Source of the DNA: RPQJ01 sp963706535
Lineage (GTDB): Bacteria > Pseudomonadota > Gammaproteobacteria > Steroidobacterales > Steroidobacteraceae
Assembly: GCA_963706535.1 (NCBI GenBank)
Contig: CAVPMU010000023.1
Coordinates: 43,452-107,451 of the forward strand
Reading direction: 5' to 3'
DNA length: 64,000 nucleotides
Numbering within the stretch: position 1 is the stretch's first letter; each line of letters opens with the position of its first letter. Below are positions 1 to 12,113 of this stretch, one piece after another. Position numbers and translations under genes: made by a program. The notes below the pieces were generated by a model. That model was not told the DNA's origin, did no database searches, and worked only from the letters and a program-made list of their open reading frames with translations.

Positions 1-356
1 GCATGATCGCGCTCGGCAACGGCGGCGTGATCATCAACATCTCGAGCATCTCGAAGGCCGGCAACGCGGGACAGAGCAACTACTCGGCCGCGAAGGCCGG
101 CGTCACCGCGCTGGCGGTGACCTGGGCGAAGGAACTCGCGCGCTTCGGCATCCGCACCGGCTCGATCGCGCCCGGTTTCATCCGCACCGACCTGCTGGCC
201 GGCATGCCTCCCGAGATGCTCGAGAAGGTCACCGCGCCCGTGCCCCTGAAGCGCCTCGGGCTGCCCGCGGAGATCGGGCAGGCGGCCGTGTTCATCGCCG
301 AGAACGACTTCTTCACCGGGCGCGCCATCGACATCGACGGCGGGTTGCGGCTCTGA
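1..356 (+). CDS. Short-chain dehydrogenase/reductase, C-terminal part (runs in from left edge)
   Basis: This is the C-terminal part of a classical SDR oxidoreductase; the start and the NAD(P)-binding glycine motif lie upstream of the window. Counting from the first in-window Met, the catalytic Tyr27 and Lys31 (YSAAK) follow an ISS serine about 13 residues earlier. The end has the usual PG-hIRTD segment and a FTGRAIDIDGG tail, as in FabG and 3-hydroxyacyl-CoA dehydrogenases. It lies 43 bases before ETF-QO on the same strand, so a role in acyl-CoA or ketone metabolism is plausible. The substrate cannot be read from the sequence. Confidence 0.85.
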   Translation, partial: MIALGNGGVIINISSISKAGNAGQSNYSAAKAGVTALAVTWAKELARFGIRTGSIAPGFIRTDLLAGMPPEMLEKVTAPVPLKRLGLPAEIGQAAVFIAENDFFTGRAIDIDGGLRL

Positions 357-399
357 GGCTGCGCCACCGGGCGCGAGGCTAGAATAGACGACCGGGGGT

Positions 400-2028
400 A
401 TGGACATGACCGAAGCAGCACTCGAGAACATCGAACGCGACGTGATGGAATACGACGTGGTCGTCGTCGGCGCAGGCCCGGCCGGGCTCGCCACGGCGAT
501 CCGCCTCAAGCAGTTGCAGCCCGACCTCAACGTCTGCGTGCTCGAGAAGGCCGCGAGCGTCGGCGCGCACATGATGTCCGGCGCGGTGTTCGAGCCCGGC
601 GCGCTCGACGAACTGCTGCCGGGCTGGCGCGAGGAATACAAGGGCATCTGCGTGCCCGCGGGCAGCGACGAATTCGCCTTCCTGACGCGGACCGGGCGCT
701 ACAGGCTCCCCACTCCGCCGCAGATGAACAACCACGGCAACTTCATCATTTCGCTCGGCAACCTCGTCGCCTGGCTCGGCACCAGGGCGGAAGCGCTCGG
801 CTGCGACGTATTCGCGGGATTCGCCGCCGCCGCGCCGCTGTTCGACGATGCGGGCGCCGTGGTCGGCGTGCGCATCGGCGACATGGGCCTCGACAAGGAC
901 GGCCAGCCGGGCGACAGCTTCGCACCGGGCCCCGAGATCCGTGCACGCACGACGATCATCGCGGAAGGCTGCCGCGGCAGCGTCGCCAAGGTGCTCATCA
1001 ACCGCTACCGTCTCGACGCCGGCAGGTCGCCGCAGACCTACGGCCTCGGCTTCAAGGAGTTGTGGCAGCTGCCCCCGGGCCGCGTCCAGCCGGGCAGGAT
1101 CCAGCACACCGTCGGCTGGCCGATGGACGGCGCGACCTACGGCGGCAGCTTCCTCTACCACCTCGACCAGGACCGGCTGTACGTCGGCTTCGTGGTGGGA
1201 CTCGATTACGCCGACCCGCGCTTCCAGCCGTTCGAGGCCTTCCAGCAGTTCAAGAACCACCCCTCCATGAAGTCGCTGTTCGAGGGCGGCGAACTGCTGG
1301 CCTATGGTGCGCGCACCATCGTCGAAGGCGGCTGGCAGTCCATGCCGACGCTCGAGATGCCGGGCGCGTTGCTGGTGGGTGATGCCGGCGGCACGCTCAA
1401 CGTGCCGAAGATCAAGGGCGTGCACCAGGCCATCCGCGCCGGGGCGCTCGCGGCCGAGCACCTCGTCGAGAACGATCGCACCGAGGGCTACGACCAGCGC
1501 TGGCGCGAGTCGCCGGGCGGCCGCGAACTGCACAAGGTGCGCAACATCCGCCCCGGCTTCAAGCACGGCGTGTGGCTCGGCATGGCGAACGGCGCGCTCG
1601 AGACGCTCACGGCCGGCCATACGCCCTGGACGCTGGCCAACCACGCGGACCACTCCGCGCTCAAGCGGCTCGACCAGTACGCCTCGCCCGACCGCGGCTG
1701 GATCGAACGGGAACTGAAGCCGCGCGACCGCGTGAGCGCGGTGTTCTTCGCCGGCAACACCCACGAGGAATCGCAGCCCGGGCACCTCAAGGTCACCGAC
1801 ACCAGCATTTGCGTCACCCGTTGCGCCCAGGAGTACGGCAATCCCTGCGAGCACTTCTGTCCCGCCCATGTCTACGAGATGGTGGACGACGGGGCCGGCG
1901 GCCGGCGGCTGCAGGTCAACGCCTCGAACTGCGTGCACTGCAAGGCCTGCGACATCAAGGACCCGTACGAGATCATCACCTGGACGACGCCCGAGGGCGG
2001 CTCGGGCCCGAACTACCAGAGCATGTAG
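400..2028 (+). CDS. Electron transfer flavoprotein-ubiquinone oxidoreductase (ETF-QO)
   Basis: This inner-membrane FAD and 4Fe-4S enzyme passes electrons from acyl-CoA dehydrogenases, via ETF, to ubiquinone. At 542 residues it is full length for the family. The N-terminus has the FAD dinucleotide-binding motif VVVVGAGPAGLA just after MEYD. The C-terminus has the 4Fe-4S cysteines, including Cys511, Cys514 and Cys517 in NCVHCKACDIKDP. The ATG at 400 abuts a GGGGG run; the ATG at 406 is better spaced from that run and is an equally good start. Acetoacetyl-CoA synthetase follows 12 bases later, and the beta-oxidation cluster nearby fits the function. A TAGAAT -10-like box lies upstream near 380. 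Confidence 0.95.
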   Translation: MDMTEAALENIERDVMEYDVVVVGAGPAGLATAIRLKQLQPDLNVCVLEKAASVGAHMMSGAVFEPGALDELLPGWREEYKGICVPAGSDEFAFLTRTGRYRLPTPPQMNNHGNFIISLGNLVAWLGTRAEALGCDVFAGFAAAAPLFDDAGAVVGVRIGDMGLDKDGQPGDSFAPGPEIRARTTIIAEGCRGSVAKVLINRYRLDAGRSPQTYGLGFKELWQLPPGRVQPGRIQHTVGWPMDGATYGGSFLYHLDQDRLYVGFVVGLDYADPRFQPFEAFQQFKNHPSMKSLFEGGELLAYGARTIVEGGWQSMPTLEMPGALLVGDAGGTLNVPKIKGVHQAIRAGALAAEHLVENDRTEGYDQRWRESPGGRELHKVRNIRPGFKHGVWLGMANGALETLTAGHTPWTLANHADHSALKRLDQYASPDRGWIERELKPRDRVSAVFFAGNTHEESQPGHLKVTDTSICVTRCAQEYGNPCEHFCPAHVYEMVDDGAGGRRLQVNASNCVHCKACDIKDPYEIITWTTPEGGSGPNYQSM

Positions 2029-2040
2029 TCGGGCACGCGC

Positions 2041-3987
<1,947 letters not shown>

Positions 3988-3998
3988 TCCGGCGCGTG

Positions 3999-5099
3999 AT
4001 GAACCGGAGCGTCCTGCGCCGCGCCTACCAGGAGTCCCTGCGTCGCCACGGCTATCGGCCCGATGCCGCCCAGGAGCACGCAGTCGCGCGGCTCGATGAG
4101 CTGAGGCTGCGCCTCGCCCGCGCGGCCGCACCCCGGCGCTTCGCGTGGCTCGATCGACTGCGGCCCGCCCGCGGCACCGATCCTGCAACGCGTGGCCTAT
4201 ACCTGTGGGGCGGCGTCGGGCGCGGCAAGACCTTCCTGCTCGACCTGTTCCACGCCAACGCGGGCGTCCCGGCACGCCGCGACCACTTCCACCGCTTCAT
4301 GCAGGACGTGCACGCGCGGCTGCGGCAACTGCGCCCGATGGAGGACCCGCTCGCGAGCGTGGCGGCGGAGATCGCCCGTGATGCGCGCGTCGTCTGCCTC
4401 GACGAGCTCTTCGTCAGCGACATCGCCGACGCGATGATCCTGTCGGGACTGTTCTCCGGGCTGGTCGACCGCGGTGTCGCACTGGTGTTCACGTCGAACA
4501 CGCCGCCCTCCGGGCTGTACCGCGACGGCCTGCAGCGCGCGCGCTTCCTGCCGGCGATCGCGCTGCTCGAGCGGCATTGCGAGATCCTGAACGTGGACGC
4601 CGGCGCCGACTACCGCCTGCGCCAGCTCGAGAAGGCGCCGCTCTACCTGGCGTCGGACGAGCCCGGCACCGAGGCTGCCCTGCTCGGGCGCTTCGAGGAG
4701 ATCGCCGGTGATCCCGGCGACGACGGCGGCACGCTCGAGGTCGAGGGACGACCGATCGCGCTGCGACGACGCAGCGCGGACGTCGCCTGGTTCGACTTCG
4801 CCGCGCTCTGCGAGGGGCCGCGCGGCACGGCGGACTACGTCGAGATCGCGCGCGGCTTCCACACCGTGTTCGTGTCTAGCGTGCCGGTCTTCGACGCCAC
4901 GCGCGACGATGCCGCGCGGCGCTTCATCGCGCTGGCGGACGAGTTCTACGACCGGGGCGTGAAGCTCGTGCTCTCGGCCGCGGCGCCGCCCGGGTCGCTG
5001 TACCGTGGCGAGCGGCTCGCCTTCGAATTCGAGCGCGCCCGCAGCCGCCTCGCCGAGATGCAGACGCACGAGTATCTCGCGCGCGAGCACCGACCGTGA
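3999..5099 (+). CDS. zapE: Cell division ATPase ZapE (AFG1 family)
   Basis: This AFG1-type P-loop ATPase acts at the Z-ring in gammaproteobacteria and is related to mitochondrial LACE1. It is 366 residues, the usual length. The Walker A motif is GGVGRGKT (Gly71-Thr78), preceded by GLYLWG. The family-typical FHRFMQDVH and the Walker B VVCLDELFVSD follow. The ATG at 3999 begins 11 bases after the ligase stop; a GTG directly before it is an alternative. The reading frame stays open far upstream inside the ligase gene, but that is a GC-driven shadow because the AFG1 homology starts with RRAYQESLRRHGY. Confidence 0.93.
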   Translation: MNRSVLRRAYQESLRRHGYRPDAAQEHAVARLDELRLRLARAAAPRRFAWLDRLRPARGTDPATRGLYLWGGVGRGKTFLLDLFHANAGVPARRDHFHRFMQDVHARLRQLRPMEDPLASVAAEIARDARVVCLDELFVSDIADAMILSGLFSGLVDRGVALVFTSNTPPSGLYRDGLQRARFLPAIALLERHCEILNVDAGADYRLRQLEKAPLYLASDEPGTEAALLGRFEEIAGDPGDDGGTLEVEGRPIALRRRSADVAWFDFAALCEGPRGTADYVEIARGFHTVFVSSVPVFDATRDDAARRFIALADEFYDRGVKLVLSAAAPPGSLYRGERLAFEFERARSRLAEMQTHEYLAREHRP

Positions 5100-5163
5100 T
5101 CCTCTGGCGCCGGGCGGGCGCCAATCGTTACACTTGCAAGCATCTCCCCGCGGCGGCCCCCGA

Positions 5164-5658
5164 GTGAAACGCGCCCCACCGGTCCTCATCGACCTCGACC
5201 AGTTCCTCCCCTACCGCCTGTCGGTGCTCACCAACGTGGTGAGCGGCGCGATCGCCGCGGTCTACCACTGGCGTTTCGACCTGACGATCCCGGAATGGCG
5301 CGTGGTCGCCGTGCTGTCGCGCCACCCCGGGCTGTCCGCCGCGGAAGTGGCGACCCACACACGCATGGATGCCGTGGCCGTGAGCCGCGCGGTGCGACGC
5401 CTGCTGCGCGCGGGCCGGATCCGCCGCACGATGTCCGCGACCGACCGGCGACGCTCGGTGCTGCACGTCTCCGCGGCCGGCGCGGCGATGTATCGCGAGA
5501 TCGCCCCGTTTGCACTGCAGTACGAGCGCGAACTGCTCGCCGCGCTGCGGCCGCGGGAGCGCGCGCAACTCGCGGCGATGCTCGACCGGTTGATGGCGCG
5601 GGCGCAGGCGCTCGCGGACGTGACCTATAATCCCGTGCCCGGCACAGACCAGCCCTGA
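5164..5658 (+). CDS. MarR-family winged-helix transcriptional regulator
   Basis: A 164-residue MarR-type DNA-binding protein. The helix-turn-helix runs through LSAAEVATHTRMDAVAVSRAVRRLLRAG and is followed by the wing RTMSATDRRRSVLHVSAAG. The GTG at 5164 is chosen because family homology begins with LIDLDQFLPYRLSVL; a longer frame extends back into zapE but has no homology there. It ends 12 bases before the glutamate dehydrogenase start. A TATAAT box at 5626-5631, inside its 3' end, could be the -10 element for that gene. The ligand is unknown. Confidence 0.88.
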   Translation: MKRAPPVLIDLDQFLPYRLSVLTNVVSGAIAAVYHWRFDLTIPEWRVVAVLSRHPGLSAAEVATHTRMDAVAVSRAVRRLLRAGRIRRTMSATDRRRSVLHVSAAGAAMYREIAPFALQYERELLAALRPRERAQLAAMLDRLMARAQALADVTYNPVPGTDQP

Positions 5659-5670
5659 GGAACCGACCAA

Positions 5671-8600
5671 ATGCCAGGAACGATACCGGCGGCGCGACAG
5701 CACCTGATCGATGCGATCGCCGCCCACACGCGCGCCGAGCGCAGGCGCCGCGTCCCCGTACCGCTCGCGGGCTTCGTCCGTTCCTACTACCGCGGCGTCG
5801 ACGAGGGTGACCTGCGCGCTTCGGGCCCCGCGTTCCTCGCCATCGCCGCGGCGAGCCACCTCGCCTTCGGCGCGACGCGCCGCCCGGGCCAGGCGCTCGC
5901 GCGCGTGTTCAACCCGAGCGAGTCCGAGCACGGCTGGCACTCCCCGCGCACGGTCGTCGAGGTGATCACCGACGACATGCCGTTCCTGCTCGACTCTCTC
6001 ACCATGGTGCTGAACGACAGCGGGATCAACGCGCACGTGATGGTGCACCCGGTGTTGCAGGCCGTGCGCGATCGCGCGGGCCGGCTGCGACGGATCACCG
6101 AAGACGCCGTCGATGGCGGCCGGCCGGAGTCCTGGCAGCACATCGAGGTGGACCGCATCCACGACGCGGCGCGGCGCGAGGAAATCTGCGCGCGGATCCT
6201 CGCCGTCCTCGACGACGTGCGGTGCGCGGTACGCGACTGGGCCGCGATGCGCGGGCACGCGGAGAAGATCGCGCGCGAGATCGGCGCCGGCGTTCCCGGA
6301 ATCCCGCGTGCCGAGGCTGCCGAGGGGAGCGCCTTCCTCGCCTGGCTCGCCGACAACCACTTCACCTTCCTCGGCTACCGCGAGTACCGCCTGGAGCGCG
6401 GTGCGGCCGCGGACCGGCTGGTTCCGGTGCCGCGCTCGGGGCTCGGGCTGCTGCGCACGGGCGGCAATCGCCCACGGCCGCGCGCGACCGTCCTGAGCGA
6501 CGACATCCGCCGCAAGGCACGCGAGGCGGCCTTGCTGGTGGTGACCAAGGCCAATTCCATCTCGACCGTCCACCGTGCGACCTACCTCGACTACATCGGC
6601 GTGAAGAGCTTCGACGCGCGCGGGCGCGTGACGGGCGAGCGCCGCTTCATCGGGCTCTTCACCTCGGCGACCTACAGCGCCAACCCGCGCGACATCCCTA
6701 TGCTGCGCCACAAGGTGCAGCGCGTGATCGACCAGTTCGGCATCTCGCCGGTGAGCCACGACGGCAAGGCGCTGATGCATGCGCTCGAGAGCCATCCGCG
6801 CGACGAGCTGTTCCAGGCGAGCGTGCCCGAGCTGATGCGCGCGGTCCGCAGCATCGTCAACCTGTACGAGCGTCGCCGCGTGCGCCTGATCCTGCGCCGC
6901 GACCCCTACCAGCGCTTCTTCTCCTGCCTGCTCTACGTCCCGCGCGACCGCTACAACACGCAGGCGCGCCAGCGCATCGAGGCCATCCTGCTGGCCGAAC
7001 TCGCCGGCGAGGCCCTCGAGTCGCAGGTGCAGATCTCCGAGTCGACGCTCGCGCGCCTGCACACGCTGGTGCGCACGGATCCCGGGCGCAAGGTCGCCGC
7101 GGACGTTCGAGCGCATCGAGCGCCGCGTCGCCGAGGCACTCAGGACCTGGGACGACCGGCTGCGCGAGGAACTGCACGCGCGTCTGCCCGAGGACCAGGC
7201 CACGCGGCTCGCCGCCCGCTTCTCGAGCGCCTTCCCGGTCGCCTACCAGGAAGACGTCAAGGCGCGCGATGCGATCGACGACATGGCGGAACTGCTCGCG
7301 CTGCCCGAGGCTGCGCCGGCGCTCGGCCTGCAGTTGCGGCCGGGGGACGCGGCGCGCAAGTCGCTGCACCTGCGCCTCTACCGCCGCGGCGACCCGGTCG
7401 CGATGTCGGACATGCTGCCGCTGCTCGAGAACTTCGACCTGCGCATCCTGAACGAGCGGCCCTACCGCATCGGCGCGGGCGACGGCCTGTGGATCCAGGA
7501 CCTCGAGGTGACCCACGCCGGCGGCAAGGCGCTCGATCCGCAGCAGTCCGGCGCCCGCTTCTCGGAAGCGTTCTTCGCCGCCTGGAATGGCCACGCGGAA
7601 AGCGACGGGTTCAACCGGCTGGTGCTCGCGGCCGGGCTCGACTGGCGCCAGGCGCTCGTGCTGCGTGCGATCTGCCGCTACCTGCTGCAGACGGGCCTGC
7701 CGTTCAGCCAGCGCTACATGGAATCGGTGCTGGCACGCCATCCCGCCCTCGCCGCCCGGCTCGCGTGGTTGTTCGAGGCCCGCTTCGATCCTGCGCTCAA
7801 GGACTCGACCCGTGCGTCGCAGGTCCGCTCGCTCGCGCGCGAGATCGACGAGGCGCATGAGCAGGTCACGAGCCCGGACGACGACCGCATCCTGCGGGCG
7901 TTCCGCTCCGTCATCGCCGCGGCCCTGCGCACCAACCATTACCAGCGCGGCGCCGACGGCCAGCCGAAGCCCTACCTGTCCATCAAGCTCGACCCCAAGG
8001 CCATCCCCGAACTGCCGAAGCCCCGACCGATGTTCGAGATCTGGCTGTATTCACCCCGCGTCGAGGGCGTGCACCTGCGCATGGGCAAGGTCGCCCGCGG
8101 CGGGCTGCGCTGGTCCGACCGGCGCGAGGACTTCCGCACCGAGATCCTCGGCCTGATGAAGGCGCAGAACGTCAAGAACACGCTGATCGTGCCGGTCGGC
8201 GCGAAGGGCGGGTTCGTGCCCAAGCAGATGCCGCGCGGCAGCCGCGAGGAAGTCCAGCGCGAGGGCACCGAGTGCTACCGGATCTTCATCCGCGGCCTGC
8301 TCGACATCACCGACAACGTCCGGGACTCGCGGGTCGTGCCACCGGCGGACACGGTGCGCTACGACCCGGACGACCCCTACCTCGTGGTGGCGGCGGACAA
8401 GGGCACGGCGTCGTTCTCCGACACCGCCAACGCCCTCTCGGCCGAGTACGGCTTCTGGCTCGGCGATGCGTTCGCCTCCGGCGGCTCGGCGGGCTACGAC
8501 CACAAGAAGATGGGCATCACCGCCCGGGGCGCGTGGGAATGCGTGAAGCGCCATTTCCGCGAGCTCGGCGTCGACACCCAGGCGCAGGACTTCACGGTGG

Positions 8601-10495
8601 CCGGCATCGGCGACATGGCGGGGGACGTCTTCGGCAACGGCATGCTGCTGTCGCGGCACATCCGCCTGGTCGCCGCGTTCAACCACCAGCACATCTTCCT
8701 CGACCCCGAGCCCGACGCCGAGTCGAGCTTCCTCGAGCGTGAGCGGCTGTTCCACCTGCCGCGTTCGTCCTGGAGCGATTACGACCAGCGCCTGCTGTCG
8801 AAGGGCGGCGCGGTACTGCCGCGCGATGCCAAGGAACTCGCGCTGAGCCCGCAGGCGCGCGCGCTGCTCGGCCTAGAATCGCCCAAGGCCACGCCGGCGC
8901 AGGTGATCCAGGCGATCCTGAAGCTGCCGGTGGACCTGCTGTGGAACGGCGGCATCGGCACCTACGTGAAGGCCTCCTGGGAGGCGAACTCGGCGATCGG
9001 CGATCGCACCAACGACGCGGTGCGCGTCGACGGGCGCGACCTCGGCTGCAAGGTCATCGGCGAGGGCGGCAACCTCGGCTGCTCGCAGCTCGGGCGCATC
9101 GAGTTCGCGCTCCAGGGCGGGCGGGTCAACACCGACTTCGTGGACAACTCGGGCGGCGTGGACTGCTCCGACCACGAGGTCAACATCAAGATCCTGCTCG
9201 ACGTGGTGCAGCGCCGCACGCAGCTGAAGCCCGCGGCGCGCAACAAGTTGCTGGCAGACATGACCGGCGAGGTCGCCGCGCTGGTGCTGCGCGACAACTA
9301 CCTGCAGAGCCAGGCCATCAGCCTGCAGCAGGCGACCGCGGCCGAGCGCCTCGGCGAGCACGCGCACTTCATCCGCTCGCTCGAGCTGTCGGGACACCTC
9401 GACCGCGCGCTCGAGTTCCTGCCGAACGCGGAGGACATCGAGGAGCGCCGCCGTGCAGGCCAGGGCCTCGTGCGTCCCGAACTCGCCATGGTGCTCTCCT
9501 ACGCCAAGATCGCGCTCAACGGCCAGCTGATCCAGTCGGACGTGCCGGAGGATCCCTACCTCGGCCGCGAGCTCGACCGCTACTTCCCGGACCGCATCAC
9601 GAATCGCTACGGCGCGCTGCTCGGCGAGCATCGGCTCAAGCGCGAGATCATCGTCACGGCGACCACCAACAGCATCGTCAACCGCATGGGTCCGACGTTC
9701 GTGGCCCGCACGCAGCAGGACACGGGCGCCGACGCGGCCACCGTGGCGCGCGCGTACTCGATCGCACGCGAGGCATTCGAGGTGCGCGACCTGTGGCAGG
9801 CGATCGAGCAGCTCGACAACCGCATCCCGGCCAGCGTGCAGTACGCGATGATGCAGGACACCATCGCGCTGATCCGGCAGGTCACCTACTGGCTGATCCA
9901 GCGGCATCGCGGCGAACTCGGCATCGAAATGCAGGTCGGCCGGCTGCGGCCCGGCATTCGCGAGCTGGCCGCGGCACTGCCGCAGGGACTGCTCGGCCTC
10001 GAGCGGCACACCTACGAGGCGCGCTCGGTGGAACTCGCCGCCGCCGGCGTGCCCGTCGGCCTCGCGCGGCAGATCGCCGCGAGCTCGGCGTTGCAGTGCG
10101 CACCCGACGTGGTGGAGCTGGCCCAGTCGCGCAAGCTCTCGGTTGCCGCGGCGGCGGCGGCCTACTTCGCCATCGGCGCGGAGTTCGGCCTCGACTGGCT
10201 GCGCAGCCACATCGAGACGCTCGACACGCACGGCCACTGGCACGCGGTGGCGCGTGGCAGCCTGCGCGAGGCGCTCTACGAGACCCAGCGCGGCCTGGTG
10301 CAGCGCGTGCTGGAGGAGACGCGCGAGCGCGATGCGGCGCGCGCCATCGCCCGCTGGCAGCAGAAGCATGCTGCGGAGGCGGATCACGCCCGCAGCGTGG
10401 TGGGCGACATCCGCGCGCAGACCACGGCGATCGACTTCGCATCGCTGTCGGTCGCGCTGCAGGCGGTGCGGCGGCTCGCCATCGCCGAGCGGTGA
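5671..10495 (+). CDS. NAD-specific glutamate dehydrogenase, large (about 1600 aa) type; apparent frameshift near 7100
   Basis: This very large NAD-dependent glutamate dehydrogenase (GdhB/GDH-180 type) converts glutamate to 2-oxoglutarate plus ammonium, usually in catabolism. The N-terminal half reads from 5671 in one frame until about 7100; homology then continues in the next frame (FERIERRVAEAL) to the stop at 10495. The total of 4825 bases equals 1608 codons plus one base, so a single inserted base between about 7085 and 7106 explains the break, and the product length would otherwise be normal. The catalytic half has GGLRWSDRREDFRTE, PVGAKGGFV and IGDMAGDVFGNGML. Whether it is a true pseudogene or an assembly error cannot be decided from sequence alone. 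Confidence 0.9.
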
Positions 10496-10568
10496 CGCGG
10501 TTTTCCCGTCTGGTCCGGGCCACACCCGGTTGCTATAAGAGACGCATCCCCAACCAACCGACGACACC

Positions 10569-11330
10569 ATGAGCACCGGGAAACTCGTACTGCTGCGCCA
10601 CGGCCAGAGCATCTGGAACCTCGAGAACCTCTTCACCGGCTGGATCAACGTCGACCTGTCGCCGCAGGGACTCGTCGAGGCCCGCGAGGCGGGAGCGCTG
10701 CTCAGGGACGAGGGCATCGCCTTCAACGTCGCCTTCACCTCGGTGTTGAAGCGCGCGATCCGCACCTTGTGGATCGCGCTCGACGAGATGGACATGATGT
10801 GGCTACCGGTGGAGCGCTCGTGGCGGCTGAACGAGCGCCACTACGGGTCGTTGCAGGGCCTCAACAAGACGCAGACGGTCGCGAAGCACGGCGCCGAGCA
10901 GGTGAAGGTCTGGCGTCGCAGCTACGACATCCCCCCGCCGCCGCTGCCCGGGTCCGACCCGCAGCACCCGCGCCACGACCGGCGCTATGCCGCCGTCCCG
11001 CCCGGCGAGATGCCTTCCGCCGAGTCGCTCAAGGACACGCTGGCGCGCGTGCTGCCGTACTGGACCTCACGCATCGCTCCCGAGCTCGCCGCCGGCCGCA
11101 ACGTGCTGGTCGCCGCGCACGGCAACAGCCTGCGCGCGCTGGTGAAGATGCTCGACCGGATGAGCGACGAGGCGATCGTGGAGTTGAACATCCCCACGGG
11201 CGTACCGCTGCTGTACGAACTCGACGCGCGGCTCGCGCCGGTCGCGAGCCGCTACCTCGGCGACGCCGAGGCGATCAAGGCGCGGGCCGAGGCGGTCGCG
11301 AGACAGACCGAGGCGAAGCCCCGGGCCTAG
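10569..11330 (+). CDS. gpmA: 2,3-bisphosphoglycerate-dependent phosphoglycerate mutase
   Basis: This cytosolic glycolytic enzyme interconverts 3- and 2-phosphoglycerate. It is 253 residues, standard for the dPGM family. The phosphohistidine is His11 in LVLLRHGQSIWN. Further family features are FTGWINVDLS, the NERHYGSLQGLNK segment, and the second catalytic histidine in LVAAHGNSLRALVK. A TATAAG box at 10534-10539 may be a -10 element. The stop codon overlaps that of the convergent SDR gene by the tetranucleotide CTAG. Confidence 0.96.
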   Translation: MSTGKLVLLRHGQSIWNLENLFTGWINVDLSPQGLVEAREAGALLRDEGIAFNVAFTSVLKRAIRTLWIALDEMDMMWLPVERSWRLNERHYGSLQGLNKTQTVAKHGAEQVKVWRRSYDIPPPPLPGSDPQHPRHDRRYAAVPPGEMPSAESLKDTLARVLPYWTSRIAPELAAGRNVLVAAHGNSLRALVKMLDRMSDEAIVELNIPTGVPLLYELDARLAPVASRYLGDAEAIKARAEAVARQTEAKPRA

Positions 11331-12088
11331 ACCAGGAAGCCGCCGTCCACGACGAGGAATTCGCCGGTCACGTAGGCCGAGGCGTTCGACGCCAGGAACA
11401 CCGCGGCGCCCTCGAGGTCCTGCGGCTCCCCGACCCGGCGCAGCGGGTTCTGGCCGACGTAGTGCTCGACCTGCCCGGCGTCCGCCAGCAGCGCACCGGC
11501 GAACCTGGTGCGGATCAGTCCCGGCAGGATGGCGTTCACGCGGATGCCGTCCGGGCCGCACTCGGCGGCGAACGCCTTCGTCATGTTCAGCACCGCGCCC
11601 TTGGTGACGGAGTAGATGCCCTGCTTCGGGCCCGGGCGGATCGCGTTCACGGAGGCGATGTTGATGATCGAGCCGCCGCCGCCTGCGCGCATCAGCCGTC
11701 CGCCCAGGATCGAGGCGAAGAAATAGCCGCGGACGTTGACGTCCACCGTCTTCTGGAAGGCGCCGAGGTCGGTGTCGAGGATGTGGCCGTAATACGGGTT
11801 CGCCGCCGCGTTGTTCACCAGCACGTCGAGCCGGCCCCAGCGTCGCTCGACCTCGGCGAACAGCGCGTCGAGCGCCGCCATGTCGCCGATGTGGCAGGCG
11901 ATCGCGGTGGCCTTGCCGCCCGCGTCGTTGATCCTGCGCGCCACCGCCTCGCAGGCGTCGAGCTTGCGGCTCGAGACCACGACCTCGGCGCCCTGGCGCG
12001 CGTAGGCCCCGGCGATCGCCTCGCCGATGCCGCGGCTCGCGCCCGTCACCACCGCCACCTTGCCCGTCAGGTCGAACATCCCGCTCAT
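11327..12088 (-). CDS. SDR-family oxidoreductase
   Basis: A 253-residue classical short-chain dehydrogenase. Visible motifs are the cofactor loop TGASRGIGEAIAGAYA, the NNAAANPYYG motif, and YSVTKGAVLN with catalytic Tyr and Lys. The start is MSGMFDLTGKVAVVTG, preceded on the minus strand by GAGGAGAC; the frame continues upstream but lacks homology. It is the last gene of the minus-strand beta-oxidation cluster, 25 bases after the nitronate monooxygenase. A 3-hydroxyacyl-CoA or alcohol substrate is likely but not proven. Confidence 0.9.
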   Translation of the reverse strand: MSGMFDLTGKVAVVTGASRGIGEAIAGAYARQGAEVVVSSRKLDACEAVARRINDAGGKATAIACHIGDMAALDALFAEVERRWGRLDVLVNNAAANPYYGHILDTDLGAFQKTVDVNVRGYFFASILGGRLMRAGGGGSIINIASVNAIRPGPKQGIYSVTKGAVLNMTKAFAAECGPDGIRVNAILPGLIRTRFAGALLADAGQVEHYVGQNPLRRVGEPQDLEGAAVFLASNASAYVTGEFLVVDGGFLV

Positions 12089-12113
12089 GTCGTCTCCTCG
12101 TGATCCGGGCCGC

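Noticed and set aside
5128..7203. 691-codon minus-strand open frame
   Set aside because: Shadow of the MarR and glutamate dehydrogenase genes.
8873..10795. 640-codon minus-strand open frame
   Set aside because: Shadow of the glutamate dehydrogenase catalytic half and gpmA.
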